Of a stretch of DNA of 64,000 nt, positions 51,977 through 63,829 are shown one piece after another. Source of the stretch: Sphingopyxis sp. GW247-27LB (GTDB lineage Bacteria > Pseudomonadota > Alphaproteobacteria > Sphingomonadales > Sphingomonadaceae); contig NZ_NIWD01000002.1 in the NCBI RefSeq assembly GCF_002277025.1, positions 62,001-126,000 of the forward strand. The letters run 5' to 3'. The translations under genes and the position numbers were made by a program. Positions within the stretch are counted from its first letter, which is position 1, and each line of letters begins with the position of its first letter. The notes beneath the pieces are model-generated. The model saw only the letters and a list, made by a program, of their open reading frames with translations, ran no database searches and was not told the origin of the DNA.

Positions 51977-53008
51977 TCAGCCCAGCGCGGTCACCTGGCG
52001 CAGGACCGCGCCGTAGCTGGGCGCGATCGTCATCGCCTCATGCTTGCCCGCGCGGCCGAGCGCGGCGTGGACCTCCGGCAGGCGATAGCAGGGCACGCCC
52101 ATGAACAAATGATGTTCGGCGTGATAATTGACCCAATAGGGTGCGACCGTCGCCCGCGCGATCCAGCCCGCATGGGTGGTGCGCGCATGGGTGAAGGGGT
52201 CCTGGCTCCCCGTCGTCGTGCAGGCGTGCTCGGCGATGTTGCGGATGCGCAGATAGAGCTGGAAAGTCGTCGCGAGCCCCGCGAGCCACAGCAGATAGGG
52301 TGTCCACCCATAGAGCAGCAGCGATGCCGCGAGCAGCACTGCCTGGACCAGCAGGAAGCGGCCGACCGCGCGGGTCACCGCCATCGCGCCCGCGACGTCG
52401 GCGGTCGGCGACGTCATGCCGTCGTCGGACTGCTTGTTGAACGGCGTGCCCGCCTTCGTCCCGGCGGGGGCCTTTTCCGGCCTTTCGCCGCGCAGCATCG
52501 CCTTGAGGCCGGCGATCGCATAGGCGAACTGCGCCATGCGCTGCTTGAAGAAGGTCTGCCCGGTCAGGTCGCGCACGATCTTGCGCGCCAGGCTGGCGCG
52601 GGTGGTGGGGAAGGGCTTCGACAGCGAGAGGTCGGGGTCCTCGGGCTGCTGCGTGTATTTGTGATGCTGCAGGTGATAGGTGCGATAGGCGATCAGGTCC
52701 GATCCGACCGCGGCGCCGGTGAGCCACTGGCCGAGGAAATTGTTGACCTTGCGGTTCGGGTGGAGCGCGCCATGCGCCGCATCGTGCATCAGGATCGCAA
52801 GGCCGAGCTGGCGCCCGCCGACGAGGATTACCGCGAGCAGCCATGCGGCCGGATTGCCCGACCAGGCGGCGAGGCCGATCGCCGCGATGCTGACGATCCA
52901 GGCGTGCGCGACTAGCCAGACGCCGCGCCACGACGAAGCGCGCGTCACCGCGGCCCATTCGGTGCGGTCGAAGAAACGGTCGGGCGGCAAGAGGCGGACG
53001 GCGGGCAT
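51977..53008 (-). CDS. fatty acid desaturase-family membrane enzyme
   Basis: A 343-residue di-iron membrane enzyme with the three histidine boxes: LMHDAAHGALHPNR (HxxxH), YHLQHHKYTQQPEDPD (HxxHH) and NYHAEHHLFMGVPCYRL (HxxHH). Hydrophobic segments surround them. Family members desaturate fatty acyl chains or hydroxylate/ketolate other lipids; the exact substrate is not visible. ATG 53008 is chosen; weak ribosome binding site. It is divergent from the GGDEF-EAL gene. Confidence 0.92.
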   Translation of the reverse strand: MPAVRLLPPDRFFDRTEWAAVTRASSWRGVWLVAHAWIVSIAAIGLAAWSGNPAAWLLAVILVGGRQLGLAILMHDAAHGALHPNRKVNNFLGQWLTGAAVGSDLIAYRTYHLQHHKYTQQPEDPDLSLSKPFPTTRASLARKIVRDLTGQTFFKQRMAQFAYAIAGLKAMLRGERPEKAPAGTKAGTPFNKQSDDGMTSPTADVAGAMAVTRAVGRFLLVQAVLLAASLLLYGWTPYLLWLAGLATTFQLYLRIRNIAEHACTTTGSQDPFTHARTTHAGWIARATVAPYWVNYHAEHHLFMGVPCYRLPEVHAALGRAGKHEAMTIAPSYGAVLRQVTALG

Positions 53009-53154
53009 GACTTGGGTATAACAAGTTGCGAACCGAAACCCAACCCCTCCCGATATGGCGCAACAATGGGGGGATTTCGCCTTTCGGAATAAGGATTTGG
53101 AAACCCCTTTCTGACAGTGCTCCATCCGGGTCGAACCAGCAGGATCAAGGGATT

Positions 53155-55803
<2,649 letters not shown>

Positions 55804-55813
55804 GCGTTACAAA

Positions 55814-55838
55814 AGAAGGGCCGGCAAGGCCGGCCCTC
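55814..55838 (-). terminator. terminator after the RcnB-type gene
   Basis: GGGCCGGC (55818-55825) and GCCGGCCC (55829-55836) form an 8-bp stem with a three-base loop. On the minus strand it is followed by CTTCTTTTG. It lies about 30 bases after the stop at 55868. Confidence 0.7.
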
Positions 55839-55867
55839 CAGTTGGCTTCCGGTAACCGAAAGGAATA

Positions 55868-56728
55868 TTACCAGAAGAAGTCGTAGATGACGTCGACCAC
55901 CTGACCCGAGTAGACATCGACGAGCAGCGCGTCGTCATAATAACGAATCCAGCGGTAATTGCCGTAGGCCGGCGGCAGGCGATAATACCAGGGATCGTTG
56001 ATCCAGTAGCGCTGGCCGTAATAGAGCGACCCCAGCGTGAAACCGATGCTGAACCGCGTATAGCGATGGTTGCGATACGGCGAATAATAGCGCGGCATGC
56101 GGTAATAGCTGCGGTGCGAATTGCGGTAGTCCCGCCAGTCGTAGCGGCGGTCATGGCGCCAGTCGCGGCTCCAGTTGCGCCGGTCGTTGTCGCGGTAGCG
56201 GCGGTTATCGTTGCGGTCCCACCGGCGGTTGTCGTTCCGATCCCAGCGGCGATTGTCGTTGCGGTCGTAGCGCCGGTTATCGTTGCGGTTCCAGCGGTTG
56301 TCGTTCCGGTCTCGATCATAGCGCCGGTCGACCTGGCCGTTGCGGTTGCGGTCCCACTGACGGTCGGGGCGGCCGTCGCGGTTGCGGTCGTAGCTGCCGC
56401 CGCGGCGCTGCGTCTGCTGGGTGCGCTGGCGGTCGCGCCAGCGATTGTCGCGCTCGCTGCGCTGCGGGCGCTGAACCTGCTGACGTTGCACCTGCGGGCG
56501 CTGCGACCGGTCGCGCTGGACCTGCGGGCGTTGCCGCTGGACTTGCGGTCGCGGTGCGCGCTCGCGCTGGACGCGAGCCTCGCCGCGACGGCCTTCCGAG
56601 CCGCGGTGGCCGCGTTCGCCGCCGCGCTGCGCCACCTGCACGCCCGCACTGTCGGGTCGCGCGAAGGCGGGGCCCAGCGGGGTCAGGATCGTTGCTGCCA
56701 TCAGCAACCCTCCGAACATCTTCTTCAT
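55868..56728 (-). CDS. RcnB-domain exported protein with Asn/Asp/Arg repeats
   Basis: A 286-residue protein. Signal peptide MKKMFGGLLMAATILTPLGPAFA, a Gln/Arg-rich region (QVQRQRPQVQRDRSQRPQVQ), two EF-hand-like DxNxDGxxD loops (residues 114-122 and 126-134), a tandem NDNRR[W/Y]DR repeat (about 141-182), and a C-terminal RcnB-like domain with many Tyr and Trp (SIGFTLGSLYYGQRYWINDP, YRLPPAYGNYRWIRY, YDDALLVDVYSGQVVDVIYDFFW). RcnB proteins are periplasmic and linked to metal homeostasis or envelope stability in E. coli. GGAG precedes ATG 56728. Confidence 0.85.
   Translation of the reverse strand: MKKMFGGLLMAATILTPLGPAFARPDSAGVQVAQRGGERGHRGSEGRRGEARVQRERAPRPQVQRQRPQVQRDRSQRPQVQRQQVQRPQRSERDNRWRDRQRTQQTQRRGGSYDRNRDGRPDRQWDRNRNGQVDRRYDRDRNDNRWNRNDNRRYDRNDNRRWDRNDNRRWDRNDNRRYRDNDRRNWSRDWRHDRRYDWRDYRNSHRSYYRMPRYYSPYRNHRYTRFSIGFTLGSLYYGQRYWINDPWYYRLPPAYGNYRWIRYYDDALLVDVYSGQVVDVIYDFFW
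56183..56308 (-). repeat. tandem 24-base coding repeats inside the RcnB-type gene
   Basis: Repeats encode NDNRR[W/Y]DR about five times in a row (residues 141-182), seen on the DNA as recurring gttgcggtc/gttgtcgttccg units. Tandem coding repeats change copy number easily by slippage. Part of the gene at 55868-56728. Confidence 0.85.
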
Positions 56729-56839
56729 GTCGCCAGTCTCCAATCCATGTCCCGCATACTGGAGGCGCCAGTCGGGATGATGGAGCGATTCCTACGCCCC
56801 GCAAGATGAGTCGGTGCTGACCGGGGCGTTGTCTGCGGT

Positions 56840-57385
56840 TCAGCTTCCGCGCGGCGGGCGCATCGCGGGGACCGCGCGCGCGGCGTCCTCGGGCCGGATG
56901 CCCGGCGGCGGCGCGGCGGCGACCCGTTCCTCTCCGCGCAGCACGCGCCCGGCGAGGCGGATCGCGCCGCGAATGCGCGGATAGGTGCCGCAGCGGCAGA
57001 TATTGGTCATCGCCGCGTCGATCTCGGCATCGCTGGGATTGCTGTTGGTGCGCAGCAGCGCGGCGGCCGCCATGATCATTCCCGACTGGCAGAAACCGCA
57101 TTGCGGCACCTGCTCGGCGACCCACGCCTGCTGCACCGGATGGCTGCGGTCGCGCGACAGGCCCTCGATGGTGGTGACGAAGCGCCCCTCGCATTCGGCG
57201 ATGGTGACCAGGCAGCTGCGGATCGCCTCGCCGTCGATGTCGACGGTGCAGGCGCCGCAATCGCCGGTGCCGCAGCCATATTTGGTGCCGGTCAGGTTCG
57301 ATGCGTCGCGCAGCGCCCACAAAAGGGGCGTTTCGGGCTCCATCCGATATTCGACCGGCCGGTCGTTGACCGAGAATTTCGTCAT
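56840..57385 (-). CDS. [2Fe-2S] subunit of a xanthine dehydrogenase-family oxidoreductase, orphan
   Basis: A 181-residue small subunit with two [2Fe-2S] sites: GTKYGCGTGDCGACTVDID with DGEAIRSC (plant-ferredoxin type) and PQCGFCQSGMIMAAAALL with NICRCGTYPRIR (the alpha-helical type). This is the IorA/CoxS-like arrangement, which passes electrons for a molybdenum large subunit. No large subunit or FAD subunit gene lies next to it in this window; the neighbours are a class II aldolase upstream and the RcnB-type gene downstream. ATG 57385 is chosen. Confidence 0.92.
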   Translation of the reverse strand: MTKFSVNDRPVEYRMEPETPLLWALRDASNLTGTKYGCGTGDCGACTVDIDGEAIRSCLVTIAECEGRFVTTIEGLSRDRSHPVQQAWVAEQVPQCGFCQSGMIMAAAALLRTNSNPSDAEIDAAMTNICRCGTYPRIRGAIRLAGRVLRGEERVAAAPPPGIRPEDAARAVPAMRPPRGS

Positions 57386-57412
57386 GCGGGTCTGATGGAC
57401 CGGTTTGACGGA

Positions 57413-58177
57413 TTAGTCACGCCAGCTTGTGTCGATCTTGTCGACCTTGCGCACCATCGCGTCGAATTCGGCCTTGCCGGCCTGTCCGGGGATCGAGGCC
57501 ATGAACAGGTCGCGCTGGTGGACCGCGATCACTTCGTCCGGAACGACGATCGGCTTGCCCATGCTCATGGTCGCGAGCTGGATCTCGCACGCGCGCTGGA
57601 GCGCCCAATATTTGATGAAGGCTTCGGTCAGCGTCTTGCCCATCACGACGGGACCGTGATTCCTCAGCATCAGGATGCGCTTGTCGCCGAGGTTCTGGAC
57701 GAGGCGCTCGCCCTCCTCCTCGCGCACCGTCACGCCCTCGAAATCATGATAGGCGAGCTGGCCGGCGAAGTTGCAGGCATAGAAATTGACCGGCTGCAGC
57801 CCGCCTTCGAGCGCGCAGACCGCGGTCGTCGCGGTGGTGTGCGTGTGGATGATCGCGTGGGCGTCGGGCAGGACGCGATGGAACAGGCTATGCTGGACGA
57901 AGCCCGCCTTGTTGACGTGCCAGGGATTGTCGGCGTCGACCTTGTTGCCGTCGATGTCGATCTTGATCAGGCTCGACGCGGTGACCTCGCTGAAATGCAT
58001 GCCATAGGGGTTGATCAGATAGCTGCCCTCCTCGTCGGGCACCTTCACCGTGATATGGTTGAAGATCATCTCGTCCCAGCCCATCATCGCGAAGATGCGA
58101 TAGCAGGCGGCGAGTTCCTGCCGCGCCGTCCATTCGGCTTCGCTATATTTGCTGTTGCGCTTGAGCTGGGTCGCCAT
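57413..58177 (-). CDS. class II aldolase/adducin-family protein
   Basis: A 254-residue zinc-dependent aldolase-type protein: GWDEMIFNHITVKVPDEEG, HAIIHTHTTATTAVCALEGGL (metal His pair) and ILMLRNHGPVVMGKTL (third His). Members act on sugar phosphates or related substrates, or lack activity. GAGGGACAGG lies before ATG 58177. It is 27 bases from the [2Fe-2S] subunit gene on the same strand, so they may be cotranscribed. Confidence 0.9.
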   Translation of the reverse strand: MATQLKRNSKYSEAEWTARQELAACYRIFAMMGWDEMIFNHITVKVPDEEGSYLINPYGMHFSEVTASSLIKIDIDGNKVDADNPWHVNKAGFVQHSLFHRVLPDAHAIIHTHTTATTAVCALEGGLQPVNFYACNFAGQLAYHDFEGVTVREEEGERLVQNLGDKRILMLRNHGPVVMGKTLTEAFIKYWALQRACEIQLATMSMGKPIVVPDEVIAVHQRDLFMASIPGQAGKAEFDAMVRKVDKIDTSWRD

Positions 58178-58455
58178 GGCCTGTCCCTCGTCCTGATGTT
58201 AGTTTCGTCCTGCTACCTATGCCACAAGGCAAGGGGCGGGCACAATCCCGGCAGGGCGCTGGGCGGTTCGATGGCGCGCTGGCGGCAGTTCGCCGCGCGG
58301 GGCTTGCATTTTGCCGCGAATCTCTTTAGTCGGCGCTTCATCGGAACGTCGCGCTTTCGCGGCGCTCTTTTTATTGCCCGAATATCGGCGGTTTACGGCA
58401 GACCGGAGCATCCGGCGGCCCAGATCGTTTGGACGAACAGGAGACGACACGGCGT

Positions 58456-58662
58456 ATGCAGATCATCGTTCGCGACAATAATGTCGACCAGGCCCTTCGC
58501 GCGCTCAAGAAGAAGCTGCAGCGTGAGGGCGTGTATCGCGAAATGAAGCTGCGCCGTCACTACGAGAAGCCCAGCGAAAAGCGTGCGCGCGAACGCGCCG
58601 CCGCTGTCCGCCGCGCCCGCAAGATGGAGCGCAAGCGGATGGAGCGCGACGGGATCAAGTAA
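58456..58662 (+). CDS. rpsU: 30S ribosomal protein S21
   Basis: The 68-residue product starts [20 protein letters not shown] and is strongly basic ([20 protein letters not shown]), the S21 pattern. It helps mRNA binding near the 16S 3' end. AGGAG at 58438-58442 has a slightly long spacing to ATG 58456. A strong terminator follows. The 278 bases upstream hold no gene; 58178-58455 probably carries its promoter. Confidence 0.97.
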   Translation: MQIIVRDNNVDQALRALKKKLQREGVYREMKLRRHYEKPSEKRARERAAAVRRARKMERKRMERDGIK

Positions 58663-58694
58663 GACCCGTTTCCCGTTCGGGATCCTGATCGTGA

Positions 58695-58726
58695 AAAGGG
58701 CGCCGCGGCAACGCGGCGCCCTTTTT
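58695..58726 (+). terminator. rho-independent terminator after rpsU
   Basis: GGGCGCCGCG (58698-58707), GCAA loop and CGCGGCGCCC (58712-58721) followed by five T. Confidence 0.92.
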
Positions 58727-58816
58727 CGTTGCCCTCGAAGCGCGGATGGCGGCGGGAGTCGACGGTGGACGCGCCTGCGAAGCCAGGGTCGGGTCGATGG
58801 CGATCCCGGGGCCTGC

Positions 58817-58836
58817 GCTATATAATCATATAATAA
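58817..58836 (+). promoter_or_regulatory. AT-rich promoter/operator region before the aldehyde dehydrogenase gene
   Basis: Two overlapping TATAAT boxes (58821-58826 and 58829-58834) lie in an AT-rich patch, and the AATCATATA at 58824-58832 recurs in the divergent promoter near 63848. No good -35 box is seen at normal spacing, so a regulator may be needed. It is about 103 bases before the start of the dehydrogenase gene. Confidence 0.45.
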
Positions 58837-58938
58837 CGTGATTTACACAGCGCCTGTCGAGCCTGTATAGCCGGGACAGACGGCGAGGTGCACCCCCGCC
58901 CATTCGCCCCCAGCCCGCCACCGGTCAGCGAGGATCGC

Positions 58939-60381
58939 ATGCAGCTCACCCATTTCATCGGCGGCAAGCCCGTCGCCGCCGACACGCCGTTCGAGAGCCT
59001 GAACCCTTCGAACACCGACGAGATCGTCGCCACCTATCCCGCCGGCGGCGCGGCCGAGGTCGATGCGGCGGTCGAGGCCGCGACCGCCGCCTTCCCGGCC
59101 TGGTCGCAGGCGTCGCCCGAGCTGCGCTCCGATCTGCTCGACCGCGTCGGGACCGAGCTGTTCGCACAGGCGGCCGCGCTCGGCGAGCTGCTCGCGCGCG
59201 AGGAAGGCAAGACCCGCGCCGAGGCGACGGGTGAAGTGCTGCGCGCCGCGCGCATCTTCAAATATTTCGCGGGCGAGGCGCCGCGCCGCCACGGCCAGAC
59301 GCTCGAATCGACGCGCCCCGGCGTCGACGCCGCGACGTATCGCGAGGCGGTCGGCGTGTTCGGCCTGATCACCCCGTGGAATTTCCCGATCGCGATCCCG
59401 GCGTGGAAAGCCGCGCCCGCGCTCGCCTTCGGCAACACTGTCGTCATCAAGCCCGCCAACGCGACCCCGGCGATCGCCCACGCGCTCGCGGCGATCATCC
59501 ACGAAGCCGCCGACAGCCTGAAGGCGCCGGCCGGCATCTTCAACCTGGTGCTCGGCCAGGGCGGGGTCGGCGCGGCGATCGCCGACCATCCCGGTATCGC
59601 GGGGGTCAGCTTCACCGGATCGCAGGCGGTCGGCGCCAAGGTCGGCATGGCCGCGATGGCGCGGCAGGCACGGGTGCAGATGGAGATGGGCGGCAAGAAT
59701 CCGCTCGTCATCCTCGCCGACGCCGATCTGGACAAGGCGGTGGCCATCGCGCTCGACGGCGGTTTCTTCCAGACCGGCCAGCGCTGCACGGCGTCGAGCC
59801 GCGTGATCGTCGAGGACGCGATCCACGATCGCTTCGTCGCCGCGCTCGCCGAACGCGCGCGGGCGCTGAAGGTCGGCGCCGCGCTCGACCCCGATACCCA
59901 GGTCGGTCCGGCGGCGAGCGAGCAGCAGTTCGAACAGAACCGCCATTATGTCGAACTCGCCCAGCAGGAGGGCGGCCGGCTCGTCACCGGCGGCGAGGCG
60001 TTGCGGCTCGCGGCGCCCGGCTATTATATGAGCCCGGCGCTGATCGCCGACACCGATCCCGCGATGCGGATCAACCAGGAGGAGGTGTTCGGCCCTGTCG
60101 TCTCCACCGTGCGCGTCAACTCTTACGAGGAAGCGCTCGCGCTGGCCAACCAAGGGAATTTCGGACTGTCGGCGGGCATCGTCACGACCTCGCTCAAGCA
60201 CGCGCGCCATTTCCGCCGCAATGTCCGCGCGGGGATGGTCATGGTCAACCTGCCGACCGCCGGAGTCGACTATCACGTCCCCTTCGGCGGCACGCGCGGG
60301 TCGAGCTATGGTCCGCGCGAACAGGGTTTTGCCGCGGTCGAATTCTACACGCAGATGAAGACCGTCTATACCGCCGACTGA
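58939..60381 (+). CDS. aldehyde dehydrogenase, likely alpha-ketoglutaric semialdehyde dehydrogenase
   Basis: A 480-residue NAD(P)-dependent aldehyde dehydrogenase. ITPWNFPIAIPAWKAAPALA, VSFTGSQAVGAKV, MEMGGKNPLVILADADLD (catalytic Glu) and FFQTGQRCTASSRVIV (catalytic Cys in Q-R-C) are all present. The overall pattern is that of KGSADH enzymes in non-phosphorylative pathways for pentoses and sugar acids. GAGGATCGC precedes ATG 58939. It is followed 25 bases later by an SDR on the same strand, which fits a sugar-acid operon. Confidence 0.9.
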   Translation: MQLTHFIGGKPVAADTPFESLNPSNTDEIVATYPAGGAAEVDAAVEAATAAFPAWSQASPELRSDLLDRVGTELFAQAAALGELLAREEGKTRAEATGEVLRAARIFKYFAGEAPRRHGQTLESTRPGVDAATYREAVGVFGLITPWNFPIAIPAWKAAPALAFGNTVVIKPANATPAIAHALAAIIHEAADSLKAPAGIFNLVLGQGGVGAAIADHPGIAGVSFTGSQAVGAKVGMAAMARQARVQMEMGGKNPLVILADADLDKAVAIALDGGFFQTGQRCTASSRVIVEDAIHDRFVAALAERARALKVGAALDPDTQVGPAASEQQFEQNRHYVELAQQEGGRLVTGGEALRLAAPGYYMSPALIADTDPAMRINQEEVFGPVVSTVRVNSYEEALALANQGNFGLSAGIVTTSLKHARHFRRNVRAGMVMVNLPTAGVDYHVPFGGTRGSSYGPREQGFAAVEFYTQMKTVYTAD

Positions 60382-60406
60382 CGGCGGCGCCGACGAGGAG
60401 GAAGTC

Positions 60407-61171
60407 ATGGCCGATCTTGCGTCGCCCTTCGGTCTCTCCGGCCATCATGCGCTGATCACCGGCGGCGGCAGCGGGATCGGCCTCGCGGCGGCGCGCTGCA
60501 TGCGCGATGCCGGGGCGGCGGTTACGATCGTCGGGAGCGACGCGGCGAAGCTGAGCCGCGCTAAGGCCGAGCTGGGTGACGTGTCGGCGGTGGCGTTCGA
60601 CGTCACCGCGGTCGATGCGGCGGAGGATTTCGCCGCGCGCGTCGCCGATAGGCATGGTCCGGTATCGGTTCTGGTCAACAATGCCGGCAACACGGTCAAG
60701 AAGCCGCTCGACGCGATGACGCCCGCCGATTTCCAGTCAGTGCTCGACGTCCATGTTTCGGGTGCCTTCGCGCTCACCCGCGCCTTCCTGCCTCAGATCG
60801 CCGCGCAGGACGCGGGGTCGGTGCTGTTCACCGCGTCGATGGCGTCGTTCCTCGGCATCCCCGAGATCGCGGGCTATTCGGCGGCGAAGGCGGCGCTCGT
60901 CGGCCTGACGCGCTCGCTGGCGACCGAGCTGGCGCCGCGCGGCGTGCGCGTCAACGCGGTCGCGCCGGGCTGGATCGACACGCCGCTGTTCCGGAGCGCG
61001 AGCGCGAAAGACCCCGCGCGCGTCGACCGGATCAACCGGCGCATCCCAATGGGCCGCTTCGGCACGCCCGAGGAGATCGGGCTGGCGATGGTCTATCTCG
61101 CCTCCCCCGCCGCCGCCTATGTCACCGGGCAGGTGCTGGCGGTCGACGGCGGCGCGCTCCACGCCTTCTGA
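60407..61171 (+). CDS. short-chain dehydrogenase/reductase
   Basis: A 254-residue classical SDR: ALITGGGSGIGLAAARCM (NAD(P)-binding glycine loop), VLVNNAGNTVKKPLDAM, and the catalytic YSAAKAAL with Ser in FTASMASF. RVNAVAPGWIDTPL is the substrate-side strand. It is probably a sugar or aldonate dehydrogenase or a related oxidoreductase in the same pathway as the upstream dehydrogenase. GAGGAGGAAG precedes ATG 60407. Confidence 0.92.
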   Translation: MADLASPFGLSGHHALITGGGSGIGLAAARCMRDAGAAVTIVGSDAAKLSRAKAELGDVSAVAFDVTAVDAAEDFAARVADRHGPVSVLVNNAGNTVKKPLDAMTPADFQSVLDVHVSGAFALTRAFLPQIAAQDAGSVLFTASMASFLGIPEIAGYSAAKAALVGLTRSLATELAPRGVRVNAVAPGWIDTPLFRSASAKDPARVDRINRRIPMGRFGTPEEIGLAMVYLASPAAAYVTGQVLAVDGGALHAF

Positions 61172-61190
61172 CGCGCCCCAGGTCCTGACC

Positions 61191-63824
61191 CTAGTCGGCG
61201 ACGATATCGACCGCCGAGACGATCGGTTCGCCGACCCGCTTTGCAAAGTCGATCGTCAGCATCCCGTCCGACACGCTCGCCGGCAGGACGATCGTCGCCG
61301 CCTTCAGCTTTCCCTTGCCGAGCGCGAAGGGGTCGACCCCGCGTCGCGTGGCGCCGCCGCTGACCGCGACGTCGAACACGCGCTTGCCCGCGGTGTCCTC
61401 GGCCGGCTCGAAGAGATGGAGCGTCACGCGGTAGCTGCCGTTGGCGACGGGAACGCGGTAGGCGGCGATGCCGCTGCGGTAATTCTCGTAGAGAGCGGGC
61501 GCGTCGGTCCCGGTCACCTGCAGCACCGGGTCCTGCTTCTCGCTGCCCGGCGCGGCATAGATCTCGCGGCGGAAGCGGTTGAGCGGCGCGCCCTTGCCGC
61601 CCTCGAAATAATTGTCCGAGCCATAGCGGACGCCGCCCACCACCGTGCCGGTCAGCGTGCCGCTGCGGATATGGACGTCGTTTGCGCCGCCGTCGTAACG
61701 CCATTCGGCGCTGTCGCGCACCGATCCCGCCTCGGCGACGAGGTTGTTCGCGCCCGCATCGAGCCGGACGGATTTCCACACGCAAACCGCGTCGATGCAA
61801 TTCGTCCAGCCGATGTCGCGGCCGTTGACCGACAGGCGCGCGCGCGGCTGGTTCGAATAGGCGCGCACGTCGATGCTGCGATAGGCGCGGTCGGTGTAGC
61901 GCTTGCCGGTCAGGTGCAGCACCGGCACGTCGGTCCGCCACGCGGCCTGATAGAAATAATAGGCGTCCTTCTTCACCTTGCGGTCGAAGCTGACCAGCCC
62001 CTTGGTATTGACGTCGGTGGTGTCGCCTTCTTCGCGCACCTCGCTCGCGGCGTCGAACATCTGCCAGACCCATGCGCCATAGAGCCACTCGAGCCCCTTG
62101 ATCTGCGCCCACGAGCGCTCGTGGATATAGCTTTCGATCTCTTCGGGCTGCGGGCGCGACACGTTCATGACCTTGCCGCCATGGACGTTGTCGGTGTGCT
62201 GGCTGAGCGCGCCGCCGCCGCCATATTCGCCGAGCGAAACGGGCAGGCCGGGGAATTTGCGATGCAATTCGGTCAGATGCGCGGCGAGATCCTCGACCTC
62301 GTCGACATAGCCCTTGCCGTACCAGCCGATATAGCGGTTGAAGCCGACGGTATCGGCGATGCCGGTCAGGATCGGGCGGTCGTCATCCTCGCCCGGCAAC
62401 GGCTCGCAGCAGGTCGCCATCGTCGTCGGGCGCGTCGGGTCCTCGCGTTTGGCGAGCGCGTTCAGCGCCTCCATCAGCGGCCGCGGGTTGGACGGGGTCA
62501 GTCCCTTCCAGCTCCAGTTGGTGACCTCGTTGCCGATCGACCACATCGCGACCGAGGGATGGTTGTAATTCTGCCGGATCAGTTCGGTGAGCTGCATCTG
62601 GGCATTGGCGAGCATTTCGGGCGGCGTGTCCTTCACCCCCTTGGGCGCGGTCTGGTTGACGAGGCCGAGTTCGGCCCACAGGATCATGCCGGTGCTGTCG
62701 GCGAGGTCATAGAAGGGCGTCGCCTGATTATAGTGCGACAGCCGCACCGTATTGGCGCCGAGGTCGCGGATCAGCTTCATATCCTCTTCATGGTCGGCCT
62801 GGTCGAGCGCCCAGCCCTTGGCATAGCGGTCCTGGTGGCGCGACACGCCATGGAGCTTGAGCGGCTTGCCGTTGAGGAAAAAGCCCTTTTCGGCGTCGAT
62901 GGCGATGGTGCGGATGCCCAGCGGCTGTTCGACCCGGTCGATCAGCCGTCCCTTCGCGTCGCGAACCTCGGCCAGGATGCGATAGAGATAAGGGTCGGCG
63001 AGCCCGTCCCAGCGATGCGGATCGGCGACGCGCAGCCGCGTCTCGTCGCTGGCGACCGTGTCGGCGGCGAGCGGCATCTTGCGGTCGCTGCGCGCGACCG
63101 CCTTTCCATCGGCGTCGAGGATGGTCACCCGCAGCCGCGCCTCGGCCGCCTTCGCGCCGTCGTTCGCGAGGCGCGTGCGCACCACGACCTCGGCCCCCGC
63201 CGCGTCGAGCGCGGCGACATGGCCGTAAACGCCGGGGCCGCCATGATCCATCAGGTCGATATGGACGGGATCGACGGCGATCTGCGTCACCGGGCGATAG
63301 AGGCCGCCGAACATCATGAAGTCGCCCGACAGCGGCACGACATGCCATGTCGCGCTGCCCGGATCGGGCTTGCTGTTGTCGGTCCGCACCGCCAGCACAT
63401 TGTCGCAGCCGGGCCGCATCGCCGCGGTCGCGTCGAGGCGAAAGCGCGAGAAGGCGCCCTCGTGGCGGCCGAGCTTGACGCCGTTCAGCCAGACGTCGGC
63501 GACGATGCTCGCCGCGTCGAATTCGAGGAAGCTGCGCTTGCCCGCCGCGGGCGCGCAGAGGGGGCGGCGATACCAGCCCATGCCGCGGTCGGCGTCGATC
63601 GTCGCGTCGCGGGCCATGCCGGGATTGCCGAGCCGGTTCCACGTGTGCGGCACCGCGACCTTCGCCCAGCCTTTATCGTCGAAGCCCGGCTGCACGGGAG
63701 ATTCGTCGGCGATGCCGAAGTCGAAGGACCAGCCGTCGGCAAGCGCCTGCGTCTCGCGCGCCTCGGCGGGCATCGCCGCCGCCAGGGCCAGAACCGAAAT
63801 CGTCGCGATCCACCGCACATCCAT
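61191..63824 (-). CDS. glycoside hydrolase family 2 beta-galactosidase-type enzyme, exported
   Basis: An 877-residue GH2 enzyme with a signal peptide (WIATISVLALAAAMPAEA). The sugar-binding jelly roll (VAVPHTWNRLG, GWYRRPL, FDAASIVADVWLNGVKLG), the Ig-like domain, and the TIM barrel are visible: KLHGVSRHQDR, LGANTVRLSHYNQ, acid/base Glu in MWSIGNEVTNW and nucleophile Glu in VSLGEYGGGG. The C-terminal part carries DUF4982 and malectin-like domains, which suggests an oligo- or polysaccharide. ATG 63824 is chosen because the signal peptide begins there. It converges on the SDR gene. Confidence 0.92.
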   Translation of the reverse strand: MDVRWIATISVLALAAAMPAEARETQALADGWSFDFGIADESPVQPGFDDKGWAKVAVPHTWNRLGNPGMARDATIDADRGMGWYRRPLCAPAAGKRSFLEFDAASIVADVWLNGVKLGRHEGAFSRFRLDATAAMRPGCDNVLAVRTDNSKPDPGSATWHVVPLSGDFMMFGGLYRPVTQIAVDPVHIDLMDHGGPGVYGHVAALDAAGAEVVVRTRLANDGAKAAEARLRVTILDADGKAVARSDRKMPLAADTVASDETRLRVADPHRWDGLADPYLYRILAEVRDAKGRLIDRVEQPLGIRTIAIDAEKGFFLNGKPLKLHGVSRHQDRYAKGWALDQADHEEDMKLIRDLGANTVRLSHYNQATPFYDLADSTGMILWAELGLVNQTAPKGVKDTPPEMLANAQMQLTELIRQNYNHPSVAMWSIGNEVTNWSWKGLTPSNPRPLMEALNALAKREDPTRPTTMATCCEPLPGEDDDRPILTGIADTVGFNRYIGWYGKGYVDEVEDLAAHLTELHRKFPGLPVSLGEYGGGGALSQHTDNVHGGKVMNVSRPQPEEIESYIHERSWAQIKGLEWLYGAWVWQMFDAASEVREEGDTTDVNTKGLVSFDRKVKKDAYYFYQAAWRTDVPVLHLTGKRYTDRAYRSIDVRAYSNQPRARLSVNGRDIGWTNCIDAVCVWKSVRLDAGANNLVAEAGSVRDSAEWRYDGGANDVHIRSGTLTGTVVGGVRYGSDNYFEGGKGAPLNRFRREIYAAPGSEKQDPVLQVTGTDAPALYENYRSGIAAYRVPVANGSYRVTLHLFEPAEDTAGKRVFDVAVSGGATRRGVDPFALGKGKLKAATIVLPASVSDGMLTIDFAKRVGEPIVSAVDIVAD

Positions 63825-63829
63825 CTCCC

